Part shown: one piece after another, positions 41,440 through 50,621 of the stretch | Numbering within the stretch: position 1 is the stretch's first letter | How the letters are laid out: each line of letters opens with the position of its first letter | Origin: JBMOKT01 sp049323895 | GTDB lineage: Bacteria > Bacillota > Peptococcia > Peptococcales > BICA1-8 | Assembly (NCBI GenBank): GCA_049323895.1 | Contig: JBMOKT010000022.1 | Location: 9,068-73,067 of the forward strand | Reading direction: 5' to 3' | Length of the DNA: 64,000 bases | Notes under the pieces: model-generated | Seen by the model: only the letters and a program-made list of their open reading frames with translations | Database searches by the model: none | What the model was told of the DNA's origin: nothing | Translations under genes and position numbers: made by a program

Positions 41440-43080
41440 TTAACCTTTACCAACTACGCATGGAATTTTTATCACTTGACCTATTCTAAGCCTATTGGGG
41501 TTAATTCCCGGGTTAGCTCTTACTATATCCTGCCAAGTTAGACCAGGTACTCTGTCTTGATAGGATGCAGCAACCTTGGCTAGAGTATCGCCGGCCTTAA
41601 TAGTGTAAGAATAGTATCCTTCAGGCGGGCACTCTTCATCTGGAATTACGGGTCCGGTTCCGCTGTCCTTAACATCTACAACTACTATCAAATCCTTCAT
41701 CTCAAATGCCCTTACGCAGATTTCTATTATGGCAACTGCTCTTACCCTAGTAGAATCACAGGATGGACCTTCAAGCTTCAAATCGGTGTATTCAACTTTT
41801 TCTGTGACATCAATCATAGTATCTTCGTCTACGCCGTCAAAATGGACAAAGGTTGTGAAAGGAACATCGGCACTTGTTTCCCGCAGCTCATTATCAATGG
41901 GGTCTGGTAAAACTTCCGAACCGCAGACCACATAGTAAGCCTGAACGTGAATATCACCTTTTACAATTACTTTATTTTGAATTTTTTCATAGCTGACATT
42001 TCTTATTTTAGCATGTAATTCTTTAGTCTTTTTAACAGGTAACCCGGTATCAATTGGGCGGGAGACATTTTCCTGATGACATTCCTTGCCGATAATATCT
42101 TCAACCCGAATTCTTCTTCTGTCTACGGTGGCACCCTTTACATTTGTAACAAGGTTTAATTCCACCATCTCTGTTACCTTGACAAAGACCTGCAGTATAC
42201 AGTTTGCTTTTACCCTAGTACTTACCTCTTCGTTGTTGGTAGTCAATAAAGAAGCCTCACAGAATTCAACTTTACATCTGGTGTAGACATCCATACCAGG
42301 CTGTGCTCCGGGAATGTCGACCACTACATTAAAGGTAGTATCAAAGGATTGTTCCTGTACAGCATCATCAACTGGGTCAACATAATAGATTTGTTTATGG
42401 AGTGTTCCTCTTACTACTACCTTATTGGGTAAAATTTCATAATCCATATCCCGGCAGACGGCATCCATCTCTTTTACTTTCCTGGCCGGTCTGTCAAGGG
42501 TATGAACTACACTATCCTGCTTTTGCTTTTGCTCTTCTCCCACAACACTTTCTACTTTGAAAAGTTCTTTCTCAACAGTTATGCCAGGTCCTGTTACATC
42601 GGTGACAACATCCAGCTGTAAAATTTCAATAACCTTGGCAGTAATGCTAAGCACTGCATTCTGATGGATAGTGGTGGTGGGGAAGGAACCATTGGCTGCA
42701 TCTGTGTTGATGTATAAAATCTTTGCATCAAGCATTACATCCATACCAGGCTTTGCACCCTCAATATGGACAAAATCTGTAAATTCTTCGCTGACAATTG
42801 TATATTCCCGAACTACGTTATCCCCTTCGGCAATATAATAGATTTGCTTGTGCAGCTTTCCTTTGACTATTACCTTATTTGGCAGTATTTCATAATCTAG
42901 TTCTACTATTTCTGCATCCACATCGGCGATTTTCCGTACACTGATGATTTGTTCTACTGGAACATCATCTACTATTACTGTTTCTCTGATCTGTAAGTCA
43001 CGGACAACATCAAACTGTGCAGTTCCCTGCCCTACCACATGCTGTACCTTTATTCTCTTTTTATTCTGAGTGATGTGCAT
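41440..43080 (-). CDS. SPOCS (DUF3794) and LysM domain protein, SipL-like
   Basis: A 546-residue protein with three SPOCS/DUF3794 repeats (about 25-170, 185-330 and 340-475), each containing a YEILPNKVIVKGKLHKQIYY-like strand pair, followed by one LysM domain (about 495-540). This is the architecture of SipL, which in Clostridioides difficile tethers the coat morphogenetic protein SpoIVA to the forespore. No signal peptide is present, as expected for a mother-cell coat protein. Three repeats is long for the family, so a SipL paralogue is possible. AAAGGAGGAAA precedes ATG 43080. Confidence 0.88.
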   Translation of the reverse strand: MHITQNKKRIKVQHVVGQGTAQFDVVRDLQIRETVIVDDVPVEQIISVRKIADVDAEIVELDYEILPNKVIVKGKLHKQIYYIAEGDNVVREYTIVSEEFTDFVHIEGAKPGMDVMLDAKILYINTDAANGSFPTTTIHQNAVLSITAKVIEILQLDVVTDVTGPGITVEKELFKVESVVGEEQKQKQDSVVHTLDRPARKVKEMDAVCRDMDYEILPNKVVVRGTLHKQIYYVDPVDDAVQEQSFDTTFNVVVDIPGAQPGMDVYTRCKVEFCEASLLTTNNEEVSTRVKANCILQVFVKVTEMVELNLVTNVKGATVDRRRIRVEDIIGKECHQENVSRPIDTGLPVKKTKELHAKIRNVSYEKIQNKVIVKGDIHVQAYYVVCGSEVLPDPIDNELRETSADVPFTTFVHFDGVDEDTMIDVTEKVEYTDLKLEGPSCDSTRVRAVAIIEICVRAFEMKDLIVVVDVKDSGTGPVIPDEECPPEGYYSYTIKAGDTLAKVAASYQDRVPGLTWQDIVRANPGINPNRLRIGQVIKIPCVVGKG

Positions 43081-43302
43081 AAATAATATTTCCTCCTTTC
43101 AATTTTCATAGGTTTATCTCAATTTAATATATGAGATAAGTTGTAAAATGTGACTAGAAATAAGTAACATTTTCTATGAGACTACTATATGTTATGTGCC
43201 TGCCTCAAAATTGTGTTAAATTTCTTATATTATTTGATAAATATGCACATTTTTCTTATTAAATAACTGTTAATTAATTTTTGGATAATTAATATTTAAT
43301 AA

Positions 43303-43334
43303 AAAAAGGCTACTGCATTATATGCAGTAACCTT
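43303..43334 (-). terminator. Terminator of the four-CAP protein gene
   Basis: AAAGG-TACTGCA and TGCAGTA-CCTTT pair with one mismatch around a short loop; on the minus strand CCTTTTTTTATT follows. Confidence 0.85.
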
Positions 43335-43346
43335 TAAGGTTTGTTA

Positions 43347-45224
43347 TTAATATCCGACAAACATCTGGGTAAACATTATTCCGTATGGTCCGCCTTCCAC
43401 TATACCTATACCTATATGGGTGTAATTAGGATTAAGGATATTACGGCGGTGACCAGCTGAGTTCATCAATGCTTCATGGGCACCAGTTACACTATAGTGA
43501 CCCGCCAGATTTTCACCGGCAGTTCTGTAGTTAATTCCAAATTGCTCCATCATGTCAAAGGGGCTGCCATAGGTAGGAGATGTATGGGCAAAATAGTTTT
43601 TATCAATCATATCCTGGGATTTAAGCCTGGCTACCTTAACAATTTTTGTTTCCATAGTAAGGGGAGATACCCCTGCTTCTTGGCGGGCTTTGTTAATTAA
43701 TCCCAGCATTTGCAATTCCATTTTTTCCTGGTTTGTTAATCCTTCTGCACCTGTTTTAGGCTCCTCTGAATCAGGGCTGGGGGCTGCTGGACTGTTGCTA
43801 TGTCCTAAAAATACCTCTACCATTATATATCCATAGCGGGAACTCTTAACTATTCCAATACCCATCTGCTGTACACTAGGATTTAAGATATTGCCTTTAT
43901 GCTTAGCTGTAGCCATAAGTGCCTTATGGGCAGGCTCCACACTTGAGGCTGCAACGATGCTTTCAGCCAATACCGTATAGGCTATACCAGCCTTGTTAAG
44001 CATATCTGAAGTTCGCCCGTAGGTAGGTGAAGTATAGCTTAGGTATTGATTGCTTTCCATATCCTTTGCCTTTATCCGGGCTATCTCCGTCAGCTTTTCA
44101 TTTAAGGTGAGGCTTGATAGACCATTTTGCATACGGTCTTTGTTAATCAAGGCTGCCATTTGTTGCTCCAATTGGGCTTCGCCAGATTGAGGGTCTGGCT
44201 GGGGCTCAGGAACTGGCTGGGGCTCTAGCTCCGGTTTTGGAGGAGCTGGTTGTGGCTGGGGTTCAGGCTGTGGCTGTGTTGTTGTTTGTTGAGGCTTTAT
44301 AAATACCTCAACAATATTAAATCCATACTGTCCACCTGCTTGCACGGCAACCCCTATTTCCGTAAAGTTGGGGTTCAAAATTACCTCTTTATGCCTTATT
44401 GATTTCATTAAAGCATCATGAGCCATCTTAACATCAGGGGATGCCACTATATTTTCCTTAACCTCAGCAAAGGGGATATTTAATTTTTTCAGCATCTCAT
44501 CAATATAGCCGTATGTAGGGGATTTATGGGAAAGATAGTTTTTCTCTACCATCTCACCTGCCTTCATTTGGGCTGCACGGGTAAGTTCTTTGTTTTCTAC
44601 TACTTTAGGGAGCCCTAGTTTTTGCCTCTCAGTATTTATGAGATCCAACAAGAATCCGGACCAGTCATTCCCTTGGTTACTGTTAGCGGAGCCGGAGTTA
44701 TTGCTGTCCCCTGCAGCTTGCTCGCTGAATTGGGGGTTTCCAACAAATAACTGGGTATACATACTTCCATAAGGACCACCCTTGACAATACCAATTCCAA
44801 TATGGGTAAATTTCGGATTAAGTATATTTTGCCGGTGTCCCGTGGAATTCATAAGAGCGTTATGTGCACCCAATACCGAACCATTGCCTGCCAAGTTTTC
44901 TCCTGCTATATCATATGTAACACCAAACTTTTTCATCATGTCAAAGGGGCTGCCATAGGTAGGGGAATTATGGGCAAAATAATTCTTATCAACCATGTCT
45001 TGGGATTTAAGTCTGGCAATATCCACCAATTGAACTGCCATTTTTAGCGGCGCTAAACCCTCTTTTTGCCTTTCTTGGTTGATATAGTTTAACATTTCAT
45101 TTTCTGCTTGACCCTGGTTAAAAGAATATGTATTTTCTTCAGCCCAGGCAGGGCTAGCACCAAAAATAAAGGTCAGCAAAAAAACTCCTAACAAAACTGC
45201 TGATATACCCTTTTTCCTGCTCAA
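43347..45224 (-). CDS. Secreted protein with four CAP domains
   Basis: A 625-residue exported protein. The signal peptide ends at PAWAEE near residue 29. Four CAP/SCP modules follow, at about 40-170, 185-315, 355-480 and 505-625; domains 1 and 4 are most alike (NYFAHNSPTYGSPFDMM, AGENLAG, GHRQNILNP), while 2 and 3 have degenerate versions (YLSHKSPTYGYIDEM, YLSYTSPTYGRTSDM). The His and Glu residues of the CAP cavity are best kept in 1 and 4. A Pro/Gln/Glu-rich linker (about 325-350) separates domains 2 and 3. Start is TTG behind AAGGAGG. YkwD-like single-CAP proteins are common in spore formers; function is not known. Confidence 0.9.
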   Translation of the reverse strand: MSRKKGISAVLLGVFLLTFIFGASPAWAEENTYSFNQGQAENEMLNYINQERQKEGLAPLKMAVQLVDIARLKSQDMVDKNYFAHNSPTYGSPFDMMKKFGVTYDIAGENLAGNGSVLGAHNALMNSTGHRQNILNPKFTHIGIGIVKGGPYGSMYTQLFVGNPQFSEQAAGDSNNSGSANSNQGNDWSGFLLDLINTERQKLGLPKVVENKELTRAAQMKAGEMVEKNYLSHKSPTYGYIDEMLKKLNIPFAEVKENIVASPDVKMAHDALMKSIRHKEVILNPNFTEIGVAVQAGGQYGFNIVEVFIKPQQTTTQPQPEPQPQPAPPKPELEPQPVPEPQPDPQSGEAQLEQQMAALINKDRMQNGLSSLTLNEKLTEIARIKAKDMESNQYLSYTSPTYGRTSDMLNKAGIAYTVLAESIVAASSVEPAHKALMATAKHKGNILNPSVQQMGIGIVKSSRYGYIMVEVFLGHSNSPAAPSPDSEEPKTGAEGLTNQEKMELQMLGLINKARQEAGVSPLTMETKIVKVARLKSQDMIDKNYFAHTSPTYGSPFDMMEQFGINYRTAGENLAGHYSVTGAHEALMNSAGHRRNILNPNYTHIGIGIVEGGPYGIMFTQMFVGY

Positions 45225-45418
45225 CTCTTTTTCCTCCTTATGCTATATTTTTGGGTATAGTCATTTTATACTGGACAAGGCAATAAAAACAAATTGGTTT
45301 TTGACCTTTAGGAGCCACTATGACTTGTTTATCAGGTGAAACTTTTATCATAGTGTCTTTACAACATTTTTAACACCCTATGGTAATTATAAACAAGGTT
45401 AATTAAGGAAAGAAAAAA

Positions 45419-45440
45419 CGACATTTCCTGGGAAATGTCG
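45419..45440 (-). terminator. Terminator of veg
   Basis: CGACATTTCC and GGAAATGTCG form a near-perfect stem; on the minus strand TTTTTTCTTTCC follows, nine bases after the veg stop. Confidence 0.88.
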
Positions 45441-45448
45441 CCAAAATT

Positions 45449-45724
45449 TTATGCACGTTCATTAATGAAGTTCATGTCTTTTCCATCTTTATTGACAGTA
45501 ACAACAACGGTCTCGGTAAGAATATCGGCATAACTAAAAGATACACGGCGTTCAACTGATTTCTCATTAATCCTTACTACAAACAGATTAGGATAGGTGC
45601 TCTCTAAAACACCGGTTCTCTCCACAACCTTTTTTCTACCCCGGTTAGCTTTTACTTTTATCGCAGTGCCAACATAGGGCTCTAGATCCTGCTTGATCTC
45701 AGATAGTACCTTACGAGCAGACAA
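45449..45724 (-). CDS. veg: Veg protein
   Basis: A 91-residue basic protein matching Bacillus Veg, which affects biofilm genes and spore outgrowth by an unclear route. Shared stretches are VLSEIKQDLEPYVGTAIKVKANRGR in two parts, VVERTGVLESTYPNLFVV and FSYADILTETV. TTG 45724 has AAGGTGAT five bases upstream and gives the usual Veg start; a GTG at 45742 would add six residues. Two near-consensus promoters stand in front, as expected from the very strong veg promoter of Bacillus. Its neighbour yabG keeps the Bacillus order. Confidence 0.93.
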   Translation of the reverse strand: MSARKVLSEIKQDLEPYVGTAIKVKANRGRKKVVERTGVLESTYPNLFVVRINEKSVERRVSFSYADILTETVVVTVNKDGKDMNFINERA

Positions 45725-45758
45725 GCGATCACCTTCTTTCACCTTTTAGACACTACCT

Positions 45759-45829
45759 ATTATACTACCCCGGGGTTAATTTGTCAAATTTAATAAATTA
45801 TTATACAGGAGACCTTTAACGATTGTCAA
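45759..45829 (-). promoter_or_regulatory. Two tandem consensus sigma-A promoters of veg
   Basis: On the minus strand TTGACA (45829-45824), 18 bp, TATAAT (45805-45800), and then TTGACA (45787-45782), 17 bp, TATAAT (45764-45759). Both hexamer pairs are perfect consensus. Confidence 0.88.
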
Positions 45830-45854
45830 TAAATTATTTTTGTATTAATTTGAC

Positions 45855-46727
45855 TTAATATGGCGATTTAGGGTAGCCCATTCTAAACCGGCCACGGGAT
45901 TCCACCCCTCCTACACCTTCAATACCGGTAATAGTATTATTTAAGATATCCTTTAATGATACAACCTCACTTATTGAGCTATAGGCAATTTTTTCTACGA
46001 TAAATACGGGGTCAAAAGCATGAATCAAAACCCTTTGGGGTGAGGAAGCAAAGTTTGCCCCTGCTTCTATTAATGCCTCGTAATGAGATTGGCAGGCCCC
46101 TGCAAAAATAATTAAGTCATCCCTGCCTGGCTCATATTCCCGAGCTTTTCTTACGGCTTGCACAAACTGCTTAGAGTGACGATAACTGTTAATGTCGCTG
46201 AAGTCGTTTTTTCCTTTAATTATGCCGTCATGTCCAGTCATAACAAGGATATCCGGGGTATACTCAACTAAATATTTTATTACCTGTTCTGCCTGGTTGG
46301 TTTCCGGTACGTGAAAGCCATATGCCTTTATACTCAATTGAGAATATGTTGTCATACATAAATCCAAGTACTCTTTATCTCCATCTAAATGCAGAACGCT
46401 CCCTGGGATTTCAAAATGTTCTACCTTTGTTTGTTTATTTGAGTTACCCCTTGAAAGAAAATTTTCCCTGTCTTTGATTCTCCTTTGAAAAATTCTTTTC
46501 ATCATTTCACTGTTTTGTTTAATATAAGTTTGCCTGTAAGAACTAATCTCCGAAGGAGTCTTTTTCTCTAAATCCTCTAATGGTGCATCAGCATAAAGAC
46601 GTAAATCTACTCCCCTTAGCAGTGCATATGGTTTTTGTCCGTTTTCCGTAATCTCCTCTACCTTAAACAGAATATCCATATTATGAGATTTACGGGCTAC
46701 TAAATCGCCAATTTTGATTATACTCAT
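45855..46727 (-). CDS. yabG: Sporulation-specific protease YabG
   Basis: A 290-residue cysteine-type protease of the late mother cell that trims spore coat proteins. The family start IIKIGDLVARKSHNMDILFKV, the conserved GSVLHLDGDKEYLD, ILVMTGHDG, FAGACQSHYEALIEAGANFASSP and the terminal GRFRMGYP are all present; H and C in TGHDG and GACQSH are the likely catalytic pair. It sits between veg and, after two inserted genes, ksgA, as in Bacillus. Confidence 0.94.
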   Translation of the reverse strand: MSIIKIGDLVARKSHNMDILFKVEEITENGQKPYALLRGVDLRLYADAPLEDLEKKTPSEISSYRQTYIKQNSEMMKRIFQRRIKDRENFLSRGNSNKQTKVEHFEIPGSVLHLDGDKEYLDLCMTTYSQLSIKAYGFHVPETNQAEQVIKYLVEYTPDILVMTGHDGIIKGKNDFSDINSYRHSKQFVQAVRKAREYEPGRDDLIIFAGACQSHYEALIEAGANFASSPQRVLIHAFDPVFIVEKIAYSSISEVVSLKDILNNTITGIEGVGGVESRGRFRMGYPKSPY

Positions 46728-47013
46728 TTTAATTGCCCCCTAAGTCATAAATCATCCTCTTCAATATCCTATGTTTTATATGGTCAATTTGTGTTTTAAA
46801 CAAGCACAATAAAACAAATTGCAGGCATAAGATAGTAATAAACCTGCACTAGATAAAGTAAGGGATAGGAAAGATCGAGTTAAGATTGAGATTAAGGTTA
46901 AAGTGTAACATCTTTCATGAGGAAAACTTTTTCCGTAATGGGATTAGTAGTGGCGGGAAAAAGAGTGAAACAGTAATCCATATTACGCAGCAGTTGGATT
47001 GGGAGGGATTAGG

Positions 47014-47838
47014 ATGGTTGCGGTGGTCATACCCGTCAAGAATGAAGGAGAAAGTATCTGGGATACTTTAAAAAACTGTATAGGGCTTAATGCCGACTAT
47101 ATTATTCCTGTTATAAATGGCTGCATAGATAATTCAAAAGAAATTATTCTTAGCCACCCAAACAAAAATAACATTAAATTGCTGGAATTTAGTGAAGCCT
47201 TGGGAATTGATGTGCCACGGGCTGCAGGGGCAGCTTTAGCCTACAAGTTAGGCTGTCAGGTTGTTTTATTCCTAGATGGAGATATGAAAGGGGAAATAAC
47301 TCATCATCTGCTTAAACTTATCCAGGCTGTCAGATTTGATTCCATCGATATGGCCCTAACAAACTGTTACCCTTATATTTCCAATAGACCTTATTTAGCC
47401 CACACTGTGCTGCGGTACAGAGAAAGACTTAATAAAAAACTGGGCCTCTTCAACCAATTAGGGCTGGCTAATCCATCCCACGGACCCCATGCAGTTTCCC
47501 GGCGGCTTTTGGAATCTGTTCCATGGTCAGCTTTGGCTGTACCTCCCTTGAGCCTGGCTATGGCAAGTATTGACAAGCTTAATATTCAAGTAGGGACAGC
47601 TGTTGCCCATAATCTTCTGCAGTCATCTGCAAGAAACGATTACCACAGCCTGCATATTGCAGAAACAATTATTGGGGATTGTCTAACAGCCCTAAATTAC
47701 CTGGAAGGCAAACCCCTCTCCAGAGAGGAAAATGGCATATATTATCTGGGATATCATCCGGAACGTAGATTTGATGTTTTGGAGGAATATGTAAAGTCAC
47801 TGGGGCTAAAAGATAAAGCTGTGACTAGTGACTTGTGA
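47014..47838 (+). CDS. Family 2-type glycosyltransferase
   Basis: A 274-residue cytoplasmic GT-A fold enzyme. VAVVIPVKNEGESIWDTL is the nucleotide-sugar binding start, VINGCIDNS the second strand loop and VVLFLDGDM the DxD motif. LGLANPSHGPHAVSRRLL and the following PPLSLAMAS resemble the acceptor region of glucosyl-3-phosphoglycerate-like enzymes. ATG 47014 follows GGGAGGG. It is on the opposite strand from its neighbours and inserted between ksgA/sleB and yabG; the product is unknown. Confidence 0.85.
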   Translation: MVAVVIPVKNEGESIWDTLKNCIGLNADYIIPVINGCIDNSKEIILSHPNKNNIKLLEFSEALGIDVPRAAGAALAYKLGCQVVLFLDGDMKGEITHHLLKLIQAVRFDSIDMALTNCYPYISNRPYLAHTVLRYRERLNKKLGLFNQLGLANPSHGPHAVSRRLLESVPWSALAVPPLSLAMASIDKLNIQVGTAVAHNLLQSSARNDYHSLHIAETIIGDCLTALNYLEGKPLSREENGIYYLGYHPERRFDVLEEYVKSLGLKDKAVTSDL

Positions 47839-48232
47839 CTAGTGACTAGAAAAAGCGTGTCACCATGAATGTGTTGCTTCCCTGGCCTAAAAGAAAGTAG
47901 AAATTTTTGGTCGTCATAAGTGCAACTAAGGCTTACGCCTGGCGTACGTAAGCCAAGTTTTCTAAACTGTCACGATGAATGCCAATTTACCGGGATGTGC
48001 TACCGTGACATCGAAAAATATAGATTATTATTTTGTTTTATTGAAGGGAGCTCAAAAGCGAGTATTGGCAAGGCATATTGGAATATGGTTTTTGTAGAAA
48101 ATAAAGGCTGTTTAGAAGTAGTATAGAGCAAGGCGTTGAAAACCCCTGAGACCGGAGGCGTACTAGAGGTACGTTGAGGATCTCAGGGGTTTTCAAGAAC
48201 GCAGCTATATGCTGCTTATAAACAGCCTTTTA
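47839..48232. other. Hairpin-rich intergenic region
   Basis: About 390 bp without a gene. It opens with tandem GTGACTAGTGACT units (47820-47850), carries similar GTCACCATGAATG (47862-47874) and GTCACGATGAATG (47969-47981) segments, a GGCTTACG/CGTAAGCC hairpin (47930-47954), a TGTCACG/CGTGACA inverted repeat (47968-48010) and a 130-base nested hairpin (48101-48233). Confidence 0.7.
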
Positions 48233-48233
48233 T
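48101..48233. repeat. Long nested hairpin element of about 133 bases
   Basis: The ends AAAGGCTGTTTA (48103-48114) and TAAACAGCCTTT (48219-48230) pair perfectly. Next come AAGTAGTATAGAGC with GCAGCTATATGCTGCTT, nearly complementary, then a perfect 16-bp stem (48135-48150 with 48181-48196, core GAAAACCCCTGAGA). A GCGTAC/GTACGT hairpin sits at the tip. The whole folds as one rod. It abuts the 3' end of the SleB-like gene. It may be a small mobile repeat, a structured RNA or an elaborate terminator. Confidence 0.75.
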
Positions 48234-48997
48234 TATCTAGCGAAGACGTGCTTCCCAATCGTCGTAATAATCGGTCTGCTCCACACCCACTTATTAGTGG
48301 CTGTTACGGGGTTCCAGTAATATAACGCTCCCCCTGTGGGGTCATGACCATTGATTGCATCCCTAACTGCCCTCCTTGATGTTGCATCAGGGGTCAAATA
48401 ATACTGTCCATCATGTACTGCAGTAAACGCCCAAGGCTCAAATATTACTCCCCGGACAGTATTAGGAAACTCCGAACTTTCTAATCTGTTTAAGATTACT
48501 GCTGCAACAGCAACCTGTCCGCTATATAACTCTCCCCGTGCTTCTCCGTAAACAGCTTTTGCCATCATATCTAATTCTTCCTGGGTAAAATTGTAGTTGC
48601 TGTGACTACGGGAAGGAGTTGCTGCTGAAATGGGAATTCTCAGCTTTTGACCAATCTTGATAGTATTGCTTGAAATACCATTTTCCCTTTTAATTGCATC
48701 TACCGTTGTTCCATAACCCTTTGCTAATAGAAATAAAGTATCTCCGGCTTTAACTGTGTACAAATTGCTGCTGCCTGGTTTTGCGGCGATGTTAAGATAC
48801 ATGCCTGGTACTATATTAGAACTCTGCAAGCCGTTTTCCTGCATTATGGACTGGTAGGATATTCCGTATCTTTGTCCTATTTTGAACAAAGTATCACCCG
48901 GCACTACCGTATAACCAAAAGCCAGAATAGGTACTGCCAAAATAGGAATAAATAAAAAGGCTAGCACTATACTGGCAATAGCTTTCTTATAGCCCAT
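48233..48997 (-). CDS. LysM and SleB/CwlJ-type cell wall hydrolase
   Basis: A 254-residue exported hydrolase: N-terminal membrane signal (about 5-27), two LysM domains (about 28-72 and 79-122) and a hydrolase-2 domain (about 140-254) containing MAKAVYGEARGE, GQVAVAAVILNRLESSEFPNTV and ALYYWNPVTA. The Glu of YGEARGE is the catalytic residue of SleB and CwlJ lytic enzymes that act on spore cortex. AAGGAGGGGGAAG precedes the ATG. Role in germination or in growth cannot be separated by sequence; it lies next to ksgA in an otherwise Bacillus-like gene order. Confidence 0.92.
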   Translation of the reverse strand: MGYKKAIASIVLAFLFIPILAVPILAFGYTVVPGDTLFKIGQRYGISYQSIMQENGLQSSNIVPGMYLNIAAKPGSSNLYTVKAGDTLFLLAKGYGTTVDAIKRENGISSNTIKIGQKLRIPISAATPSRSHSNYNFTQEELDMMAKAVYGEARGELYSGQVAVAAVILNRLESSEFPNTVRGVIFEPWAFTAVHDGQYYLTPDATSRRAVRDAINGHDPTGGALYYWNPVTATNKWVWSRPIITTIGKHVFAR

Positions 48998-49100
48998 TCT
49001 TCCCCCTCCTTTATTCGACTTTTTGCGACAACTTCATTATAATCGTGAGTGTGTATAATTTCAGCCCACAAATAAAGGAAGGATATGAAAAAAATTGTAT

Positions 49101-49943
49101 TTACTGCTTGTATTCCGCCAAGCCATTTGCCAGCCTTACATACTCCTCCAGCGATAGGGTCTCTCCCCTCCGTTGAGGATCAATTCCCGCTTCCTCCAGA
49201 AGGCGACCTATTTCTTCCTTGCCAATTCCCAGCAGCTTTAACCCGTTGGCCAGGGTTTTTCTGCGTTGGTTAAAGGCAGCCTTAATAAGTTTTTTTAAGA
49301 TGCTTACATCAGTTACAGGATAAGGCGCTTCCTTCCGTACATCTAAGACAACTACAGCTGAGTCAACATCAGGGCGGGGTGTGAACACATTTTTGGAAAC
49401 ATAAAAAGCAATTTTAGGCTTCGTATAAAAGTTCAGGCTGACCGTTAAGGCTCCGTAATCTTTTGTACTTGGTTGAGCCGTAAATCTTTCTGCAACTTCC
49501 TTCTGAACCATAATGACAATTTTTTCAATTTTAAAGCCGCTTTCCAAAAAATGCATAACTAAAGGTGTTGTTATATAGTAAGGAAGGTTTGCTACTATTT
49601 TGTAGGACCGCAGCTCTCCCATTTCTTCCCGCACCAGTTCATCCAAATCAATCTTTAAAGCATCGCCTTCTATAATTTTTATATTATTATATTCCGACAG
49701 GTTTTCATTTAAGATGGGGATAAGATCCTTATCTATTTCAATAGCCAAAACCTTTCCTGCCTGCCTTGCCAGTGCTTTAGTAAGGGTGCCGGCACCAGGC
49801 CCTATCTCAACAATAACATCATCCTGTTGGATTTCTCCTGTCTCAACAATTTTATTCAGGATACCCGGGTCAGTAATAAAATTCTGCCCAAATTTTTTCT
49901 TGAACTTAAAACCGTGTTTTCCCAGTAACTCTTTTAAACTCAT
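49101..49943 (-). CDS. rsmA: 16S rRNA dimethyladenosine transferase
   Basis: RsmA/KsgA dimethylates A1518 and A1519 of 16S rRNA during 30S maturation. The 280-residue protein has FGQNFITDPGILNKIV, the SAM site VEIGPGAGTLTKAL, the catalytic NLPYYITTPLV and FTPRPDVDSAVVVL. It starts two bases after rnmV ends. The order rnmV-ksgA-yabG-veg is shared with Bacillus. Confidence 0.97.
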   Translation of the reverse strand: MSLKELLGKHGFKFKKKFGQNFITDPGILNKIVETGEIQQDDVIVEIGPGAGTLTKALARQAGKVLAIEIDKDLIPILNENLSEYNNIKIIEGDALKIDLDELVREEMGELRSYKIVANLPYYITTPLVMHFLESGFKIEKIVIMVQKEVAERFTAQPSTKDYGALTVSLNFYTKPKIAFYVSKNVFTPRPDVDSAVVVLDVRKEAPYPVTDVSILKKLIKAAFNQRRKTLANGLKLLGIGKEEIGRLLEEAGIDPQRRGETLSLEEYVRLANGLAEYKQ

Positions 49944-49945
49944 TG

Positions 49946-50497
49946 TTAATCAAGCCTCTCTATCTGTAATAAGGCTGCCTTGACTTCAGACAAAGGAATA
50001 TTATAGGAGTTCAGCCTCTTTAAAAACTGCTTGGCATTAGTTTTGCCTATTCCTAATATTTGTCCCAGTTTGGAACGCCTTTGAGAACCATAGGCAGAAC
50101 CGGTGAGGTTCCACTCACACAAGTCCTGTAATGTATAAACATTACTGTAGTCTTTATTCTCTACCCTCGCCTGAACTAATGCCTTCCTGATTGCCTCAGG
50201 AGACGCATATTCCACACCCAGCTTGCCTGTATTTTTACAGCGGGCTTCTTCCCTATCCAGATAGGCATGTTTACAGGGGCTGAGTCGTTGGCTTATTTGG
50301 GAGCGGATTTTTTCACCAGGATAATCAGGGTCCGTTAGGATGACAATGCCACAGCGTTGGGCAGCACCTTCAATTTTCTTATAAATTTCCTCATTTAATC
50401 CCATCCCGCTGGTTGTAATAATTTCAGCATCCACTGCCCTCTTTACGGCACTTACATCATCCTTGCCTTCCACCACAATAACCTCTTTTATTTTCAT
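49946..50497 (-). CDS. rnmV: Ribonuclease M5
   Basis: A 183-residue Toprim nuclease that matures 5S rRNA. VVEGKDDVSAVKRAV holds the catalytic Glu and VILTDPDYPGEKIR the DxD motif. YLDREEARC and GVEYASPEAIRKAL are typical of M5. It precedes rsmA in one operon. Confidence 0.95.
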   Translation of the reverse strand: MKIKEVIVVEGKDDVSAVKRAVDAEIITTSGMGLNEEIYKKIEGAAQRCGIVILTDPDYPGEKIRSQISQRLSPCKHAYLDREEARCKNTGKLGVEYASPEAIRKALVQARVENKDYSNVYTLQDLCEWNLTGSAYGSQRRSKLGQILGIGKTNAKQFLKRLNSYNIPLSEVKAALLQIERLD

Positions 50498-50565
50498 GAT
50501 TTTCCCTTTCTGTGATCAAAACTAACTTTATTATTATATTTTTTATTTCTTCTAGAAAAAAGTCA

Positions 50566-50593
50566 AGGCGTATATTGACATACATACCTTGAC
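50566..50593 (-). terminator. Terminator after the YabE-like gene
   Basis: On the minus strand GTCAAGG pairs with CCTTGAC and is followed by TTTTTTCTAG, about 30 bp after the stop of the G5-3D gene. Confidence 0.82.
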
Positions 50594-50621
50594 CTTTTGA
50601 AGGCTGAGTTTAAATTATTAA

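Noticed and set aside
47839..48232. Decayed insertion sequence
   Set aside because: Inverted repeats are present but no transposase fragment could be read in any frame, so a mobile-element call was not made.
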